Shown: positions 34,547-46,339 of the stretch, piece by piece
Layout: each line of letters starts with the position of its first letter
Numbering within the stretch: position 1 is the stretch's first letter
Notes under the pieces: generated by a model
Seen by the model: only the letters and a program-made list of their open reading frames with translations
What the model was told of the DNA's origin: nothing
Databases searched by the model: none
From: Juglans regia
Lineage: Eukaryota > Streptophyta > Magnoliopsida > Fagales > Juglandaceae
DNA length: 64,000 bases
Direction of reading: 5' to 3'
NCBI RefSeq assembly: GCF_001411555.2
Contig: NC_049914.1
Location: forward strand, 13,242,582-13,306,581
Made by a program: the position numbers and the translations under genes

Positions 34547-34750
34547 ATTATAAATTAATACACGTATAATTCTTTTATACAATAATGATATATATATATA
34601 TATATTTACGAAAAATTATAAATTAATACACGTATAATTCTTTTATACAATAATGATATATATATATATATATATTTACGAAAAATTATAAATTAATACA
34701 CGTATAATTCTTTTATACAATAATGATATATATATATATATTTACAAAAA
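34547..34750. repeat. Tandem repeat, 3 copies of a 67-70 bp unit
   Basis: The unit aattataaattaatacacg ... ttcttttatacaataatg ... tttacg starts at 34547, 34614 and 34684. Copies differ mainly in the length of their internal TA run. Confidence 0.92.
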
Positions 34751-34859
34751 ATTATTACTTTTAAAATTTATTAGTAAATGGGTATCTTATGACTCATATA
34801 GTGTCTAGATGAATTAGGAAATTACAAAACAGTTAATTAACTCACAACTATTAATAGTT

Positions 34860-35090
34860 GGAAAATGCTTTAGCTCCCGATAAAACATCTCGATAATGGG
34901 TCTCAATAAAATTTTTATTTTATTTTATTTTTTACTTAGTTATTAAGGAAATATTTTTTAAAGATGTTGTGATTTTTTAAATGTTAAAGGGGATTACAAA
35001 AATATGAAAAAAAAGAAATGCACTAGTTGGGAGAATCTCTCGGGAGCCATCATTGGTGGCTGTAGTGCCACCCTTAACATTTAATTAACT
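34860..35090 (+). repeat. Second MITE family copy
   Basis: It contains tttacttagttattaaggaa, tttttaaagatgttgtgatt and ends ggtggctgtagtgccaccc, matching the family layout. Confidence 0.4.
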
Positions 35091-36777
35091 TATAGGGAAG
35101 GTAATTAACCACCTCATTAGGAGATTATTTAAATAAGAGATTTCCGTACATTAGTTTAGGTATGTGAAAAAAGTGAGTGAACATATAAACAAAAACATTT
35201 CCTCTCTATAATTTTTTAGAGCAATAATCTTAAACTCTTGATCTTAGAGTGTGAAATTATTTTGGAAGACTCTAGTAACCTCATAAGTGATGTAGATATG
35301 CAGTCAGAACAGTTTGACGTGAGCAATAAGACCAGCAAAGATTTGGACTTGTAGAAATTTCGTTTGACTTGAGGTAATTTGAATTGACCTTATCTAACAT
35401 AAGTTATTTTAAAAAAATGTCACTCATTTAAAACATGATTGTCATGTATCATTTTCCTAATGAATAACTTAGATCAATTCTCATTTTATGGATTGATCAA
35501 ATTACCTCTAACTTTAGAACACGAAGAACATGCACATGATTTTGACTAATAATTACATGATGAATTTTATTTTAATGTCTTATAGAAATGAATGAGTACA
35601 AAAGGAGCAAATACAGATTAATATAAGGCTTGCCCATCTTTTTTTTTTTGTTAATTCTAGTTTTAATTTTAATTTTTAAGTTGACATGCATTCATAATAA
35701 TTATAAGGGGGGAAGTGGTGGTGCCGGACGACCCATATTATATTGTACCCAGAAAGACACTCCCTTAGTAGACAAATATGTTGTGGGAATAGGAAACATG
35801 TTTGTTTGTTATTACAAAAAGAACAAAATCCCTCCATTTCCTCATGTACATTCTCACACTCTCCAGTATGGACCTAGCTAAACCGTGCTGTCCCCAATCT
35901 CTTTGCTGGCCTGCCTTGTACACACACATGATGATGATGACCACCGTACATGCATGCAGCACCAGCACCGGCTTCTTTCGTCCGTTCTTCAGTCATAGCT
36001 CGCCATTTCTCAAGACAAACATCTTTATATACTGTCTTAATTCCTGTTAATTAATCTTTCATCGTTATTATCGTTACGTGCTAGCTAGCAGTAGTTGTGC
36101 TTATTTATCCAATTTACCGACAAAATGTAAATTAGAGAAAAATTGATCTATATGCATGATACCTGATCTATATATATATATAGCTACCTAGTTAGCTAGA
36201 AAGGTTGTCTTTACACTTTCAGAGGATTATCACGTGTCAATCTTCGATTGGCTGACACATGCATTAGTATGTCACGTCATCCAATCATCAAATCCCGCCA
36301 TGTGGCATACTAATACCTCGTGGCAATCTCTCGTTAGTTTTTAGAAGGAGACTGATAGAGGTACTTAATTGTGGGTTTTTTTTTTTTTAATCCAATTATC
36401 TATTTTGCGAAAGTTGAAAATTAACTTAGGTCTTGGACTCTTGATTGATAAAAACATAAAATCCTAGGTAGTAATTTGAAAATTAACCCAAAAGTCTTTG
36501 AAAAAGATTCAAGTAGATCAAGAAAAATAGATCCATGCATGAAGCAGACCTTTCAAAAACTCCAGAAGTTATAACAATAAACGTTATAAGTTCCATGGTG
36601 TTTTGTTTTGTTTTGTTTTTTTTGGTGGAGTTTTTTTGATGCTTTGTAGTTTTGTTTGTTTGTTTTTTCTCCACAGTTTTCCTTCGTCATAACTGAGGCA
36701 TTTGAATAAAGTATGAAAGTTTTTTGTTGAAAAAAAAAGAAAAGAAAACGTGATAAGTTCCATTATATATAATATAT
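35091..36777. other. Intergenic DNA
   Basis: Short open frames at 35630-36050 show no domain. An imperfect stem (attagtatg ... catactaat) lies at 36263-36314. No gene is supported. Confidence 0.45.
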
Positions 36778-36932
36778 CACTACAAAAAAATTGCTTAATT
36801 GTGACCAGTCTATTTTTTATAAAAATAATTATTTTATGTCTAAATGAGTTTGTTTTTATTGTAAATAGTCATTCTCGTCGTAAATAATCTGTCGTAAACA
36901 ATCTGTCACAAATATTCATTTTTTTTGTAATG
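36778..36932. mobile_element. Miniature CACTA-like element
   Basis: It begins CACTACAAAAAAATTG and ends with the complement of CATTACAAAAAAAATG, then both arms read toward tgtgac. CACTA plus an A run is the usual En/Spm terminus. Inner words (gtcgtaaataatctgtcgta) repeat in short tandem. The flanking 3 bp (TAT / TAA) match only partly. Confidence 0.55.
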
Positions 36933-37559
36933 TAAATATATGTATATATGTATGTATGTATTTATGTGCCTCTTGACATTATATTCTTAAATTTAGACAG
37001 AAAAAAATTGTGAAAATCTTTAATCCGATATATCGAGTTTCTGAAGTAGCACCATATATACTTTTGTTTCTTTATATATCCAGCAGCATGCAGTACGTAC
37101 TTGTGAATGAGCAAGCAGGTGGAGTTGTCGATCGTGCATGCATGGTACGGTGGGAGCTAGCTGCTGGGATCGGTGTTATAAATAATTATTGCAGCAGTTT
37201 GTGTCTGCGATAGGGTTTGGATGATCGATAACTAGTCCTACCACCACCCGACCTCTGCATGCCTTTATTATCTTCCCATCCCAATGCATCTGATCAGTTT
37301 TCTCCCCCAGGCCACAGTACCTGGCCTCCACCCACCCCCATACATGCATGCACTTCACGTTTAATTTTATCATTCGAAAAGACCAACAAATTTCACGATC
37401 GAGCCACCAAAATTTACCAGAGATCATTAGATCTTGCTTACAACTTACAACATAAGTGGCATTAATATTAATTAAACGCATTAAAGAGATCAGATGAAAA
37501 TTTAAAAAAACAACAAAGGAGAATAAAAATCGGACGCCTCTACAGCCCCCGCTCCCTTT
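36933..37559. other. Intergenic DNA
   Basis: Repeated gcatgcatg words; no gene or known miRNA stem recognised. Confidence 0.4.
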
Positions 37560-37770
37560 CCCTCTCCCGGTCCCGCTGAGTGTAAAATATAGTATTTTTT
37601 TATTTTACTTTTTTCTAAATGTACTTTTTTAACACTATAAAACATTTTTTAAAGAAATAAAAAAATTATAATATCATTAAAAAATACTTACTTAATTACT
37701 AAGTAAAAAAAATATTAAAAAAATTAAAAAATATATAGCGAAACCGTAGTAGCATTATTCACATAGGTGG
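37560..37770 (-). repeat. Second MITE family copy
   Basis: It carries tatcattaaaaaatacttac, ttaattactaagtaaaaaaa and ends gtagtagcattattcaca. Confidence 0.4.
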
Positions 37771-39091
37771 TGCAATGTAAATGGACATAGTCACATATAT
37801 ATGCCTGTGCCACTGTCAGACTGAATTATATATTCGACAACAAAATCATATTGGTGGCACGTGTAGCCCTCATATTGGAACACCCTTTCATCTCATGGCC
37901 AATAAGAGCTTGACAAATCGTTTGTGGAAATCGTCCCAGGATTGGCTTTCTCTGACCGCGCGCGGGTCTATCTGGGAGCTAGGCCAATAGTAAGATGACG
38001 CGTTTGTGAAATCCTTATCAAATTGGCTTGTCCATATATAGATATATATGACTCGAGATATATATGATGGCTCCATATATATATATATATATGTACTCTT
38101 TTAGCCACATTGCCCTATTTCCACTCAGATATAGCACCAACTTTGAGGCTTTTAAGATTAACAACTTGAGATCATGTTGTAAGAATCAAAAGCCCCCCAA
38201 AGTAATAAAATTGACCTTTTTTGTTTCCACCAAGTGTAACATTAACAAAAACAAGCCCTACATGATGATTTATAATAATGTAATTAATGATTTTTCAAGA
38301 AAAAAGTTTTGTTTTGGTTTTTTTTTAGCCCCGCACGGGTGCATCTAATTATGTATTATCTACCAATTCACTTAACAAATTGATTAGTTGTTAATCAATT
38401 ATTTAATAATTAAGCAATAATATAAAATAAATTGCATAACACCAAAATTGGTATCGAAGGAAAATCCTTTAAAGAACTCTTTAAAGGTAAAACCTTACGG
38501 GGCAGCCAAACTCAAAAAAATCAATTTTATTATTTGAAAATCAATTACAAGTACTTATCAATTACAAAATCTTTGCAACTTGACTCTCTTACTTGTCTAA
38601 ACAAACGACCCATTTGTTTTCTATCTCGGTAGCAATTAGAACCTTTGGCGATTTTCAAATATTGAATTTTCCTCCTAGAACTCTAAGGGCTAGAAAACAA
38701 TCACACGATTCTCCACACATTTGAAGCATGAAGTCAATAAATAATTTACATTCATCCAAAATTACCAACTTAATGATAGGATAAACTCTATCATTTTAGT
38801 CACCTAATCTTATACAAACTTATCAACTTAGTCATCTAGTCCTAGACAAACTTTTACATCTACAATTAAAAAATTCATGATTTTTATACATTGCATGAGT
38901 ACTTATATATATGTGACTAGTAAAGTTCTTATTGGATAAGATGATTCTTCACGCTAGTTCGGAGAAATTAAAACAACAGTCCAAATTAACATTTTATAAA
39001 ATGAAACAAAAAGAAAGAGAAAGAGAAAGAAACAGAAACATTGTTGTTGCATGCTATCTTTAGTTGTTTTCTTTCTTTTTTTTTTAAAAAT
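37771..39091. other. Intergenic DNA with a possible LTR fragment
   Basis: The stretch near 38440-38710 (ttggtatcgaaggaaaatcc, aaccttacggggcagcc) looks like part of a Copia LTR, but no second copy or ends are visible. Otherwise nothing recognised. Confidence 0.3.
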
Positions 39092-39195
39092 AAATTTGGA
39101 CCATTTCTCGATTTGTGCATGTCATCCTTGCACAGGGCCATGCTAATCTTCTCTGTTTTGTTCAGGTCAATTTTATCGGATGTCCCCGAAGGGAC
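39092..39195 (-). pseudogene. U6: U6 spliceosomal snRNA copy, probably a retro-pseudogene
   Basis: The minus strand reads GTCCCTTCGGGGACATCCG, then AGAGAAGATTAGCATGGCCC, GCAAGGATGACATGCACAAA and TCGAGAAATGGTCCAAATTT, the order of U6 snRNA from 5' stem-loop to 3' end. Against the conserved plant U6 it has a changed and lengthened segment before AGAGAAG (where GGAACGATAC is expected), one missing C in GGCCCC, and TG for CG substitutions. The terminal T run is broken. Upstream (39196-39290) I find no USE (RTCCCACATCG) or well-placed TATA box. U6 normally tolerates no change in its ACAGAGA region neighbourhood, so this is most likely a dead copy. Confidence 0.85.
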
Positions 39196-40982
39196 ATCTA
39201 TTTGTCGTTGTTAATTTGTGCTTACAAAATGGTAATTAGTAATCAATTATGCTAAGCATGCATTAGATGATGATTAGTACTAGTATAGGCTAGAAAGAGA
39301 AAAGATCAAAGAATTTGGTCAAATATGGGTTGCGCTTAATTAACACACTATCAAATTATTTATATACCCATCATTACAATTCAAATTGGAGGGGAAACAA
39401 AGGGATGTTTATACTTTTTCTTTGTCTTTATAGGAGAGGAAAATACCTTAATTTTTGGAAATCCCATGAAAAAGGTTTCATGACTTTGAAGATATAAGAT
39501 GATTGGGTTCCACTTGATGATGAAGATGGTGGGATTCCTACTCAGATATAACTGATCCACTTCTTTCAAACCACCATCCATGCATGCTTCTAAATTATGA
39601 TAAGGCCTTCACAGGGCAACTTGTCTTTGATTATTATTGCCATTTTCTCACTCCACTTAAGAAACATTTACTAACCCATAATATCACGTTTTGTCGCTAC
39701 TATTAGGAACATCTTTGTACCTTTGGCCAAACTCATTATTTCAACTTAATTTAATTTGAGATCAATTGTTAATTAATACAAATATACATACAATTAACCA
39801 GCTGACGATCATGATCATCATGCACGTCTAGCTAGCTATAGTAAGCTTAGAAACAGTTTAATTTGCTCCTTAATTACGTGAAGTTTCAATCATTAAAACC
39901 ATGCAAAGGATATCATGTGGTCTATGATAATATTCATCTTTTCATTTACGATCTTAAGATCACGCCTCATATATATTTACATTGATTCCAAATCCTCAAT
40001 CTTATAACTTCGTTAAATGCCAAGTTTTTCGTATAAAAAGCATCGACAATATATAAAGGCTCGTGAATTATATATAGCTAGGACTTTACCCTTTTGATCA
40101 CGATTGCTAGGCGCTAGACATGATCTCTTTCATTAATATTTTATAAATGGAGAGGTAGTCATGAGCGAAATCAATGCCGTGTATTTGTTAATCAAGAGGA
40201 ACTTAATTAATTTGTTAATTTTAAGATCACTTTTTTTACTTATAAAAGAAAAAAAGGATCACTTTTGTCAAGATTTATAGTAAGTACATGATGATTACGT
40301 AGTACTGTAATTTGACCCAAAAGAGCCGAGTACGTTCCAAAATAATTGACATTTTGCCTAAAAATACTTTGGAAGAAAAGTCATGTTCAAAACCCTATAG
40401 CTAGCTCTTTCATTTTGATCATCATGAATATTCATGTGCATATAAGAAAAATGAGCATTTATGAATTATTTAAGACGAGATCAATAATTATTTGTAACGA
40501 AAATATATTTATTTTAATAAAAAATAATTATTTTTATAAAAAATAACTAAATACAAATAAACAATTTTTTTTTAATTACACATAAACCTAATTAAAATCT
40601 TAAAACATATTTGAAATGTTACACATCAGCGGCTAATTACATCGGTCAGACAAGTCGCCCGCCAAACTTTATCATTGTCCATCGATCATGGGATTTGATT
40701 AGTTGCTGGTTTCTTTTATTTTTTCTTCGGCCATTTTTTTTTTTTTTTACACCGTCATTCAAAAGTATAAGCGGTATATATTAATTAATGCTGCTTTCTT
40801 GACCAAGATTATGCATGCATTCTTCTGATCTCCATGTGACTTGCTAGTGGCTATCATTCGAACGGGTTCAAATTGCAGAGTTTCATGCCCTTTAGCTGCC
40901 GTCATTTGGTGTGTGTATATATATATTTATTTATTTATTCCATTATCACCTCCATATCCATCGATACAACTCATTTATTTTT
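39196..40982. other. Intergenic DNA
   Basis: AT-rich with scattered ctagctagc and T runs. No gene, RNA or defined element is visible. Confidence 0.45.
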
Positions 40983-41190
40983 ACAGATGAGATAAGATAA
41001 GTTGAGATTAAATTTAAAAATAAAATAAAATTATTGTTAGAATATATTTTTTTAAATATTATTTTCATTTTAAAATTCGAGAAAGTTGAATTGTTTGTTT
41101 TATTTCGTGTGAAAATTTTAAAAAATTGTAATGATTAGATGAGATGAGATGAGATAAGTTGAGATCAGTTGTAAAAACGAACGAGACTAA
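40983..41190 (+). mobile_element. MITE of the gagatgag family
   Basis: It runs from tacagatgagataagataag to gtaaaaacgaacgagact. It contains aaaattattgttagaatata, gaaagttgaattgtttgttt and gatgagatgagatgagataa. Confidence 0.6.
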
Positions 41191-42340
41191 TTTTTCTACC
41201 ATAGTACTATATATTTTTTACGTACCCATTAGTACTAGTCTAGCTAATATATTTTCCCTTTTCATGCAGTTCCCTGCATTTATATTATATAAAACTTAAA
41301 TATTGAGGAGATCAGAAGAAAAGGTAGGCGGACATGGAAAAGAAAACATTGGATAAAGTATTCAAGGTTTGCATTTCCTCTCTCCAGGAGACTTGGCGGC
41401 CATTTGATCAACATATCATGTCGAGTCCGGAATTACCCTAGCATGCAATATTCTAAGTAAAAAAAAAATCACTTTTTCAGTAGACATGATAATTGCAAAG
41501 GTGTTGACGTTCGATGAACTTGAACTAATTAGGTTTTAGCAGTACCAAAAAAAAAAGAAAAAAGCAGCGAGAAAACATGATCTATAAAAGTAGAGTCAAA
41601 AAGAACTGTACCATAATGATTCATGCATGGCGTAGCTAGCTAGGAGCTGGAGGTCGATGATCTAGTGCTTGTCAACTTTTTGAGAAAATAATTTCTTGTA
41701 ATCTGGAAGAAATGTGACCACCGGCACCGACGACGTCTTAATTCCCATCGAGTCAGGGAATTACGTTGCATGTCACAGTATTTATTTATTTATTTATTAT
41801 TATTTTGTTTTTTTGGATGGTCTCTAATTCGGTGTATTTCAACATCAGAAGACAAATGAACGTTGACCCGACACTCAACCATCCAGATCAGTAAATAAAA
41901 AGAAAAAAAATCGAAAGGAAAGAAGAAGCGAGCAAAGTTGTGCACGGAAGTTGAATTGAAACTTCATGGTTTTAAGAATCTTGCATGTGAGCGCCCTCGG
42001 CCTTGAAACATGGCTTGTTGACCTTATATTTGGCAAAATGGTACCCACTGAAAGGCACGTCACAGCAGACACAGTGATAACTCATGAAATAACTTGTACC
42101 TTTGGGTGTCATGTATACTTTTGCAATCATTGATTTCTCCGATTAGATACCTTTGGTCCTTAGTTTTCATTTCTTGGGACATGCATCATGTATTGTGGAT
42201 TAATGAATACTAGCCATTTATGTGAACACAGCTTTAATTACTTGATTCTTTTGGTCAGACTACAATTGAGGTTACCGACAAGTTTTTATTTTCCTTGACA
42301 AGATATCACCGCTATGGAATGGACGTCAAACATCAATAAT
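41191..42340. other. Intergenic DNA
   Basis: A TTTA run at about 41780-41800 is the only clear feature. Confidence 0.45.
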
Positions 42341-42344
42341 TAAA

Positions 42345-42600
42345 AAACAAGCGAAATTGCTCAACCTCAAGCGAGCACATGAAAGAGCCAAAGTGCATGC
42401 CCTCAGGCGATCATTAAGGAAAGTAAAAGTGCTCGCCATCTAGACAAACATCAAAGAGACGAAAAGTGCTGTCTCCAGACATTAACTATTGAGAGCAAAA
42501 GTGATCGCCTCGAGCCGCGTGAGGACCAAAAAGAGCAAAACTGCTCACCACTAGGCGAGCGCCACTGATGGCAAAGGTGCTCACCCGTGCAACCATAATG
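42345..42600 (-). repeat. GAGCA-rich local repeat, copy 1 (inverted)
   Basis: Words such as gcgagcac, aaagtgctcgcc, gagcaaaagtg and aaactgctcacc occur every 30-45 bp. The orientation is opposite to the copies at 42920-43170 and 46340-46550. Confidence 0.6.
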
Positions 42601-42919
42601 GACATTTTTTTATGGTTGTAAGCTATCGAGTACTCCAACTTTCTACAAACGCTGTTGTATCCTCATATTCCCTAGTATTTGAATTTGGGACTTCATCTAC
42701 GCAGAGCATGTCGTGGCTACAAAAAAATTGTCATAATCTTCTGGAGCTTTCTAATTTCGGCTAAAAGTACAATCAATTATTGGATTGCATATTCTTTAGT
42801 TTGATTTTTTTTGGCCCATTCTGATTTGATTTGATATAATAGATAACATCATATAACATATAATATCTAATATGATTGTACTTGTTTACAATGTATTTAA
42901 AGAAAGTTATTTACTTCCT

Positions 42920-43170
42920 GTAATGCTCGCATGGTGGCAAGCACACGTGTTCTCCATGATCCTTGCCCTATGGTGAGCACTTTTGCTCATCTTGGTGTTC
43001 GTTTGAATCAAAGAGCACATTTGCTTGCTTGGATGCAAGTTTTTGGGACGAGCACTATTGCTCTCCTTGGTGCAAATGGCAAGCATTGTTGAAGTATTGT
43101 CCATGGTGCTTGCCAGAATGACGACGACTTTTGGTCACCTTGGTGCACGATTGGGTGGAGAACTTTTACT
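42920..43170 (+). repeat. GAGCA-rich local repeat, copy 2
   Basis: It has tgagcacttttgctcatctt, gacgagcactattgctctcc, ttggtgcacgattgggtgga and gagaacttttactctattc. The same order of phrases is found at 46340-46550. Confidence 0.7.
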
Positions 43171-43279
43171 CTATTCACAATACATAGTAATTGGAATTAA
43201 TTAAAATAGGTTGGCAATTTTTATTTTTTAAAAAAATCTGGAGCATGATTCTAATTGTAATTAGTTATTTTTTTTCCAA

Positions 43280-43480
43280 TATATATATGTTGGGCATAAA
43301 TACATGCGGTGAGTGAGGAAAGAATCATAGACGACCAATGATACAATCATGAGAGGTCCACGCGATACAGAAGAGTATAAACTAAAACTAAATGAAACGC
43401 GTCATTTGGAACCATAGGATAAAGTTCCTAAGGAGCCATTGTAACCAATAAGGAACCTCAAATGACGAAAGCGGTTGAGG
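43280..43480 (+). repeat. Dispersed ~200-bp repeat (ttgggcataaataca), copy A
   Basis: Begins ttgggcataaatacatgcgg, then gatacaatcatgagaggtcc, gcgatacagaag, and aactaaatgaaacgcgtcat. Related copies lie at about 45615-45780, 45781-46095 and 46110-46250. Confidence 0.7.
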
Positions 43481-43626
43481 TGGGGTAACACTATAAATAA
43501 TGGTGTGGTTACGGAGTATAAATAAAGGTTCGCACTCACACTTGCACAACAAGCAATTGATCAATTCTAGTGTTCGTGCTATATCAACAACGCCTAAAGT
43601 GCACAAGTAACATACTTAGTGTGCAA

Positions 43627-43894
43627 TAGAGGTGAAAACCGACCCATTCGGCATTGTTTTTGAACAAAATCAACGCTGATCGATGAGAGAAAAAAGGGGT
43701 TGAGCAACCAACCGTAACCGGTCGATGAAGAGTGGTAGAACTGGTAGGCGTAGTTTCGGCTTGTTGCCGTCGGTTCATCAACGTGAACTTCGGTTCCAAC
43801 ACTCAACAAATTTCTCAGCACTCAACATTCAACAATCGACATCAACTATACAGATCCGGACAATAAACATCAAGTTGATGTCATCAACTATCCC

Positions 43895-43937
<43 letters not shown>

Positions 43938-44477
43938 ATGATGAGAGACCTGAGAGGTTGAGACAGAGGTTCTAAGAGCCCAAGAGGGAGATGGGAGGGA
44001 GAGGGAGATGGCATCATCGCATCGAAGAGGAGATGGCATTGCCGCATCGGAGAGGGAGGCTGGGGAGTGGCTGCCGCTGGGGAGAATCTGAGAGAAGGAA
44101 AACAAATTTTGAAAGGAAGAATGAGGATGAAGGGCTCGCAGGAGTCTTTTACCCTAATTCAAAACAGCCCTACCAAATGGCCCTATTGCATTTATATTTT
44201 TTTTACAACTTGCGTTCTCAAAACGATGCCGTTTCACTCATTTAAGTGAAACAACGTCGTTTCATTTATATATATTTGAAAAAAAAAGAAATATAGCTGA
44301 AGTTGGCCGGTTCAGTAGTTTTTCCTTGGGTTGAATCGAGACCAAACCGGCCGACATCCGTTTTGCTTAATTCCTGCCGCCGGCCGACCAGTTCTCTGTC
44401 GGTTTCGGCTGGTTCTGTGCTCCGGCAGCCGGTCTAGGTCGGTACCGGCCGGTTTTCACGGTTCCTGTATAGCCCTA
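43627..44477. mobile_element. hAT-like nonautonomous element, 851 bp, 8-bp TSD with one mismatch
   Basis: It starts TAGAGGTGAAAACCG and ends CTGTATAGCCCTA. It is flanked by GTGTGCAA (43619-43626) and GTGCGCAA (44478-44485). Subterminal ccggccg / accggt / cggttt words are dense at 44300-44460. Read on the minus strand, the interior has an AAACGRCG-type word (AAACGGCATCGTTTT and AAACGACGTTGTTTC), GAATTAGGG, and a CT-rich stretch including a CT array. This is the same order as the module at 28170-28520 in the larger element. No transposase. Confidence 0.75.
43896..43934. repeat. (GA)n microsatellite
   Basis: About 19 GA units inside the hAT-like element. Confidence 0.95.
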
Positions 44478-44989
44478 GTGCGCAATGTGGGTAACGTAAT
44501 ATAAATAAAGGAAGTAAAATGCTAAAGAGGAAATGGTGGACAACAGACCCGAAGATGAAAAATTGATGTTTCATTACCAAGAGCAACAAAAAAACAAACT
44601 CTACAACAAAATTCATTATCAACAATCCAATACAAAAAAATAAAAACAATTTTGTACAAGTGAAAAGCATAAGCCTGAAAGTGAAAATCATGTAGAGGAG
44701 GTAGTTCACAAGTCTCCCTTATGCCTTCAGAGACAGGGGTGACAGAGGGAGACAAGGAACATCTTGAAGATTAGAACTAGCGAAATCAAGACAAGTGGAT
44801 CCCCATGTAGTCCTATATCCTCAGTACAAGGCCTTTTCCCCTTGGAGTCTGAAGTATTATGGGTGGCCCTCTTATGCTGGTGAGCATGTGCAAGATTGGC
44901 CGAGGTTGGAACATTACAGCCCACGATGTGTGATATGTCCAACATGACCAAGAAAAGGTTGATGTCCTCTCATGTGAGAGCCACCTCAA

Positions 44990-45612
44990 GACTGGTAGAG
45001 TCTAGGTTTTCCTTTAGCCATGCATAGACATGGCTTAGGTGCAACAACTCTCCCTGGTGGGGGTCACATTAAAGCAATGACCGTTTGGGATGGAACCCCA
45101 GGCAGAATTGACTGAAAACTCTCGATGGGAAGCTTCACCAGCAAGAAACTCCTAACCCTCTCTAGAATGGAGAAAAAGTTTTTGTACCAATTTTTGAGGT
45201 GAGAATATCGTGAGTCTAGATGGATAATTCGTTAACTAGTATATGAACGAGAACTATATTGGCTCCCTTCATGTCTCCTCAGACCTTAAACATGAAAAAA
45301 TCATGGGTGGTCAAATCTAGATTCTTGACCCCAGCTGCTTCAAGGGCTTGCCTCCACCCCACGCAACAAGCCAACATGATTCTTCAAGCATTGGGTAGAA
45401 GCTAAGCAAGAGACATACTGAAGTAATCTAGAACATCACGAGTGAAATGACAAAAAGGGAGCCTAATCCTATCGAGAATATTTCGATGAATAACCTGAGA
45501 TGTTCAGCGACCCCTTCAGGGTTGATTATGCTACCATAAGAGTCAAGAAGAATCAACTTGACAGAGTTCGGAATCCCTACTCCCTCAAGGAGTCTAACTC
45601 CGCCTAAGTGGT
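44990..45612 (-). pseudogene. Decayed coding remnant, probably retroelement-associated
   Basis: The minus strand has a run readable across several frame changes: VRLLEGVGIPNSVKLIL, SIINPEGVAEHLRLFIEIF, then RDVLDYFSMSLAQLLPNAW, CCVGWRQALEAAGVKN, LTTHDFFMF, and later HVYAWLKENLDSTSLEVAL. This wording resembles a gag-like protein found repeatedly near plant Gypsy-type elements, as I remember it; I cannot name the family firmly. Multiple stops and frameshifts make it nonfunctional. It lies between copies of the ~200-bp dispersed repeat. Confidence 0.4.
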
Positions 45613-45614
45613 AT

Positions 45615-46250
45615 TCCTAAACCAATGGGAGGCGATAAAAGGATGACAGGCGATCAATGGTACACTCACGAGAGGTCCACATGATACAAGGTGAGGAAAG
45701 GCTAAAACCAAATGAAACATATCGTTTGGGATTGGGAAATGTCTACTAGCACATGTATGGTAAGGATCTACGAGGTAACTATTGGGCATAAATACACGTG
45801 GTAGGAGAGGAAAGGATGACAGTGACCAGAGGTTCACGTGATACAAGGCGAGGAAAGACTAGGAGACGTTTGGATTCGCAAGTCATCTCAGCTCATCTCA
45901 ACTCATCTCACTACTATTCAGCAACTTTAACTCACAAATCTCACTACTATTCACAACTCATCTAATTACTATTCACAATCCATCTCAACTCATCTCAGCT
46001 CATCTCAAGTCATCTCAAATCATCTTCGAATCCAAACGTCTCCTAAAACAAAACGAAACGTATCATTTGGGTTTGGAAAGTTGTCGCCAGCACACGTGTC
46101 AAGGATTCAAGTAGTAACTATTGGGCATAAATACATGTGGCAGTTGGGGAAATGATGATAAGTGACCAATGATACAATCACAAGAGGTTCATGTGATACA
46201 AGGCGAGGCAACTAAAATTAAACGAAATGCATCGGGAAGGTCACTATCAA
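45615..46250 (+). repeat. Dispersed ~200-bp repeat, three further copies in a row
   Basis: Copies start near 45615, 45781 and 46110, each with ttgggcataaatac and/or gatacaaggcgagg and a kin of cgaaacgtatcatttggg. The middle copy is split by the 45862-46043 MITE. Confidence 0.75.
45862..46043. mobile_element. Stowaway-like MITE with TA target duplication, proven by an empty paralogous site
   Basis: The ends ggagacgtttggattcg and cgaatccaaacgtctcc are perfect 17-bp inverted repeats. TA lies at 45860-45861 and 46044-46045. The neighbouring repeat copy near 45690-45730 reads ggaaaggctaaaaccaaatg without the element, so the insertion point and one-TA pre-insertion state are directly visible. The interior is built of ctcatctca and ctactattcacaa words. 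182 bp, noncoding. Confidence 0.9.
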
Positions 46251-46339
46251 CTATAGAATCGTACTCTTGAGGTGAATTGTGCCATTTGAGCCAGCTCGAT
46301 CCTTATAACACTTGTGTTTTGTTGCAGATCGTCCTTCTG

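Noticed and set aside
36263..36314. A short stem (attagtatg ... catactaat) considered as a microRNA precursor
   Set aside because: The stem is only about 13 bp paired with mismatches, too short for a plant pre-miRNA, and matches no mature miRNA I know.
44990..45612. Considered as a live host gene
   Set aside because: Similarity is readable only by changing frame several times, with many stops.
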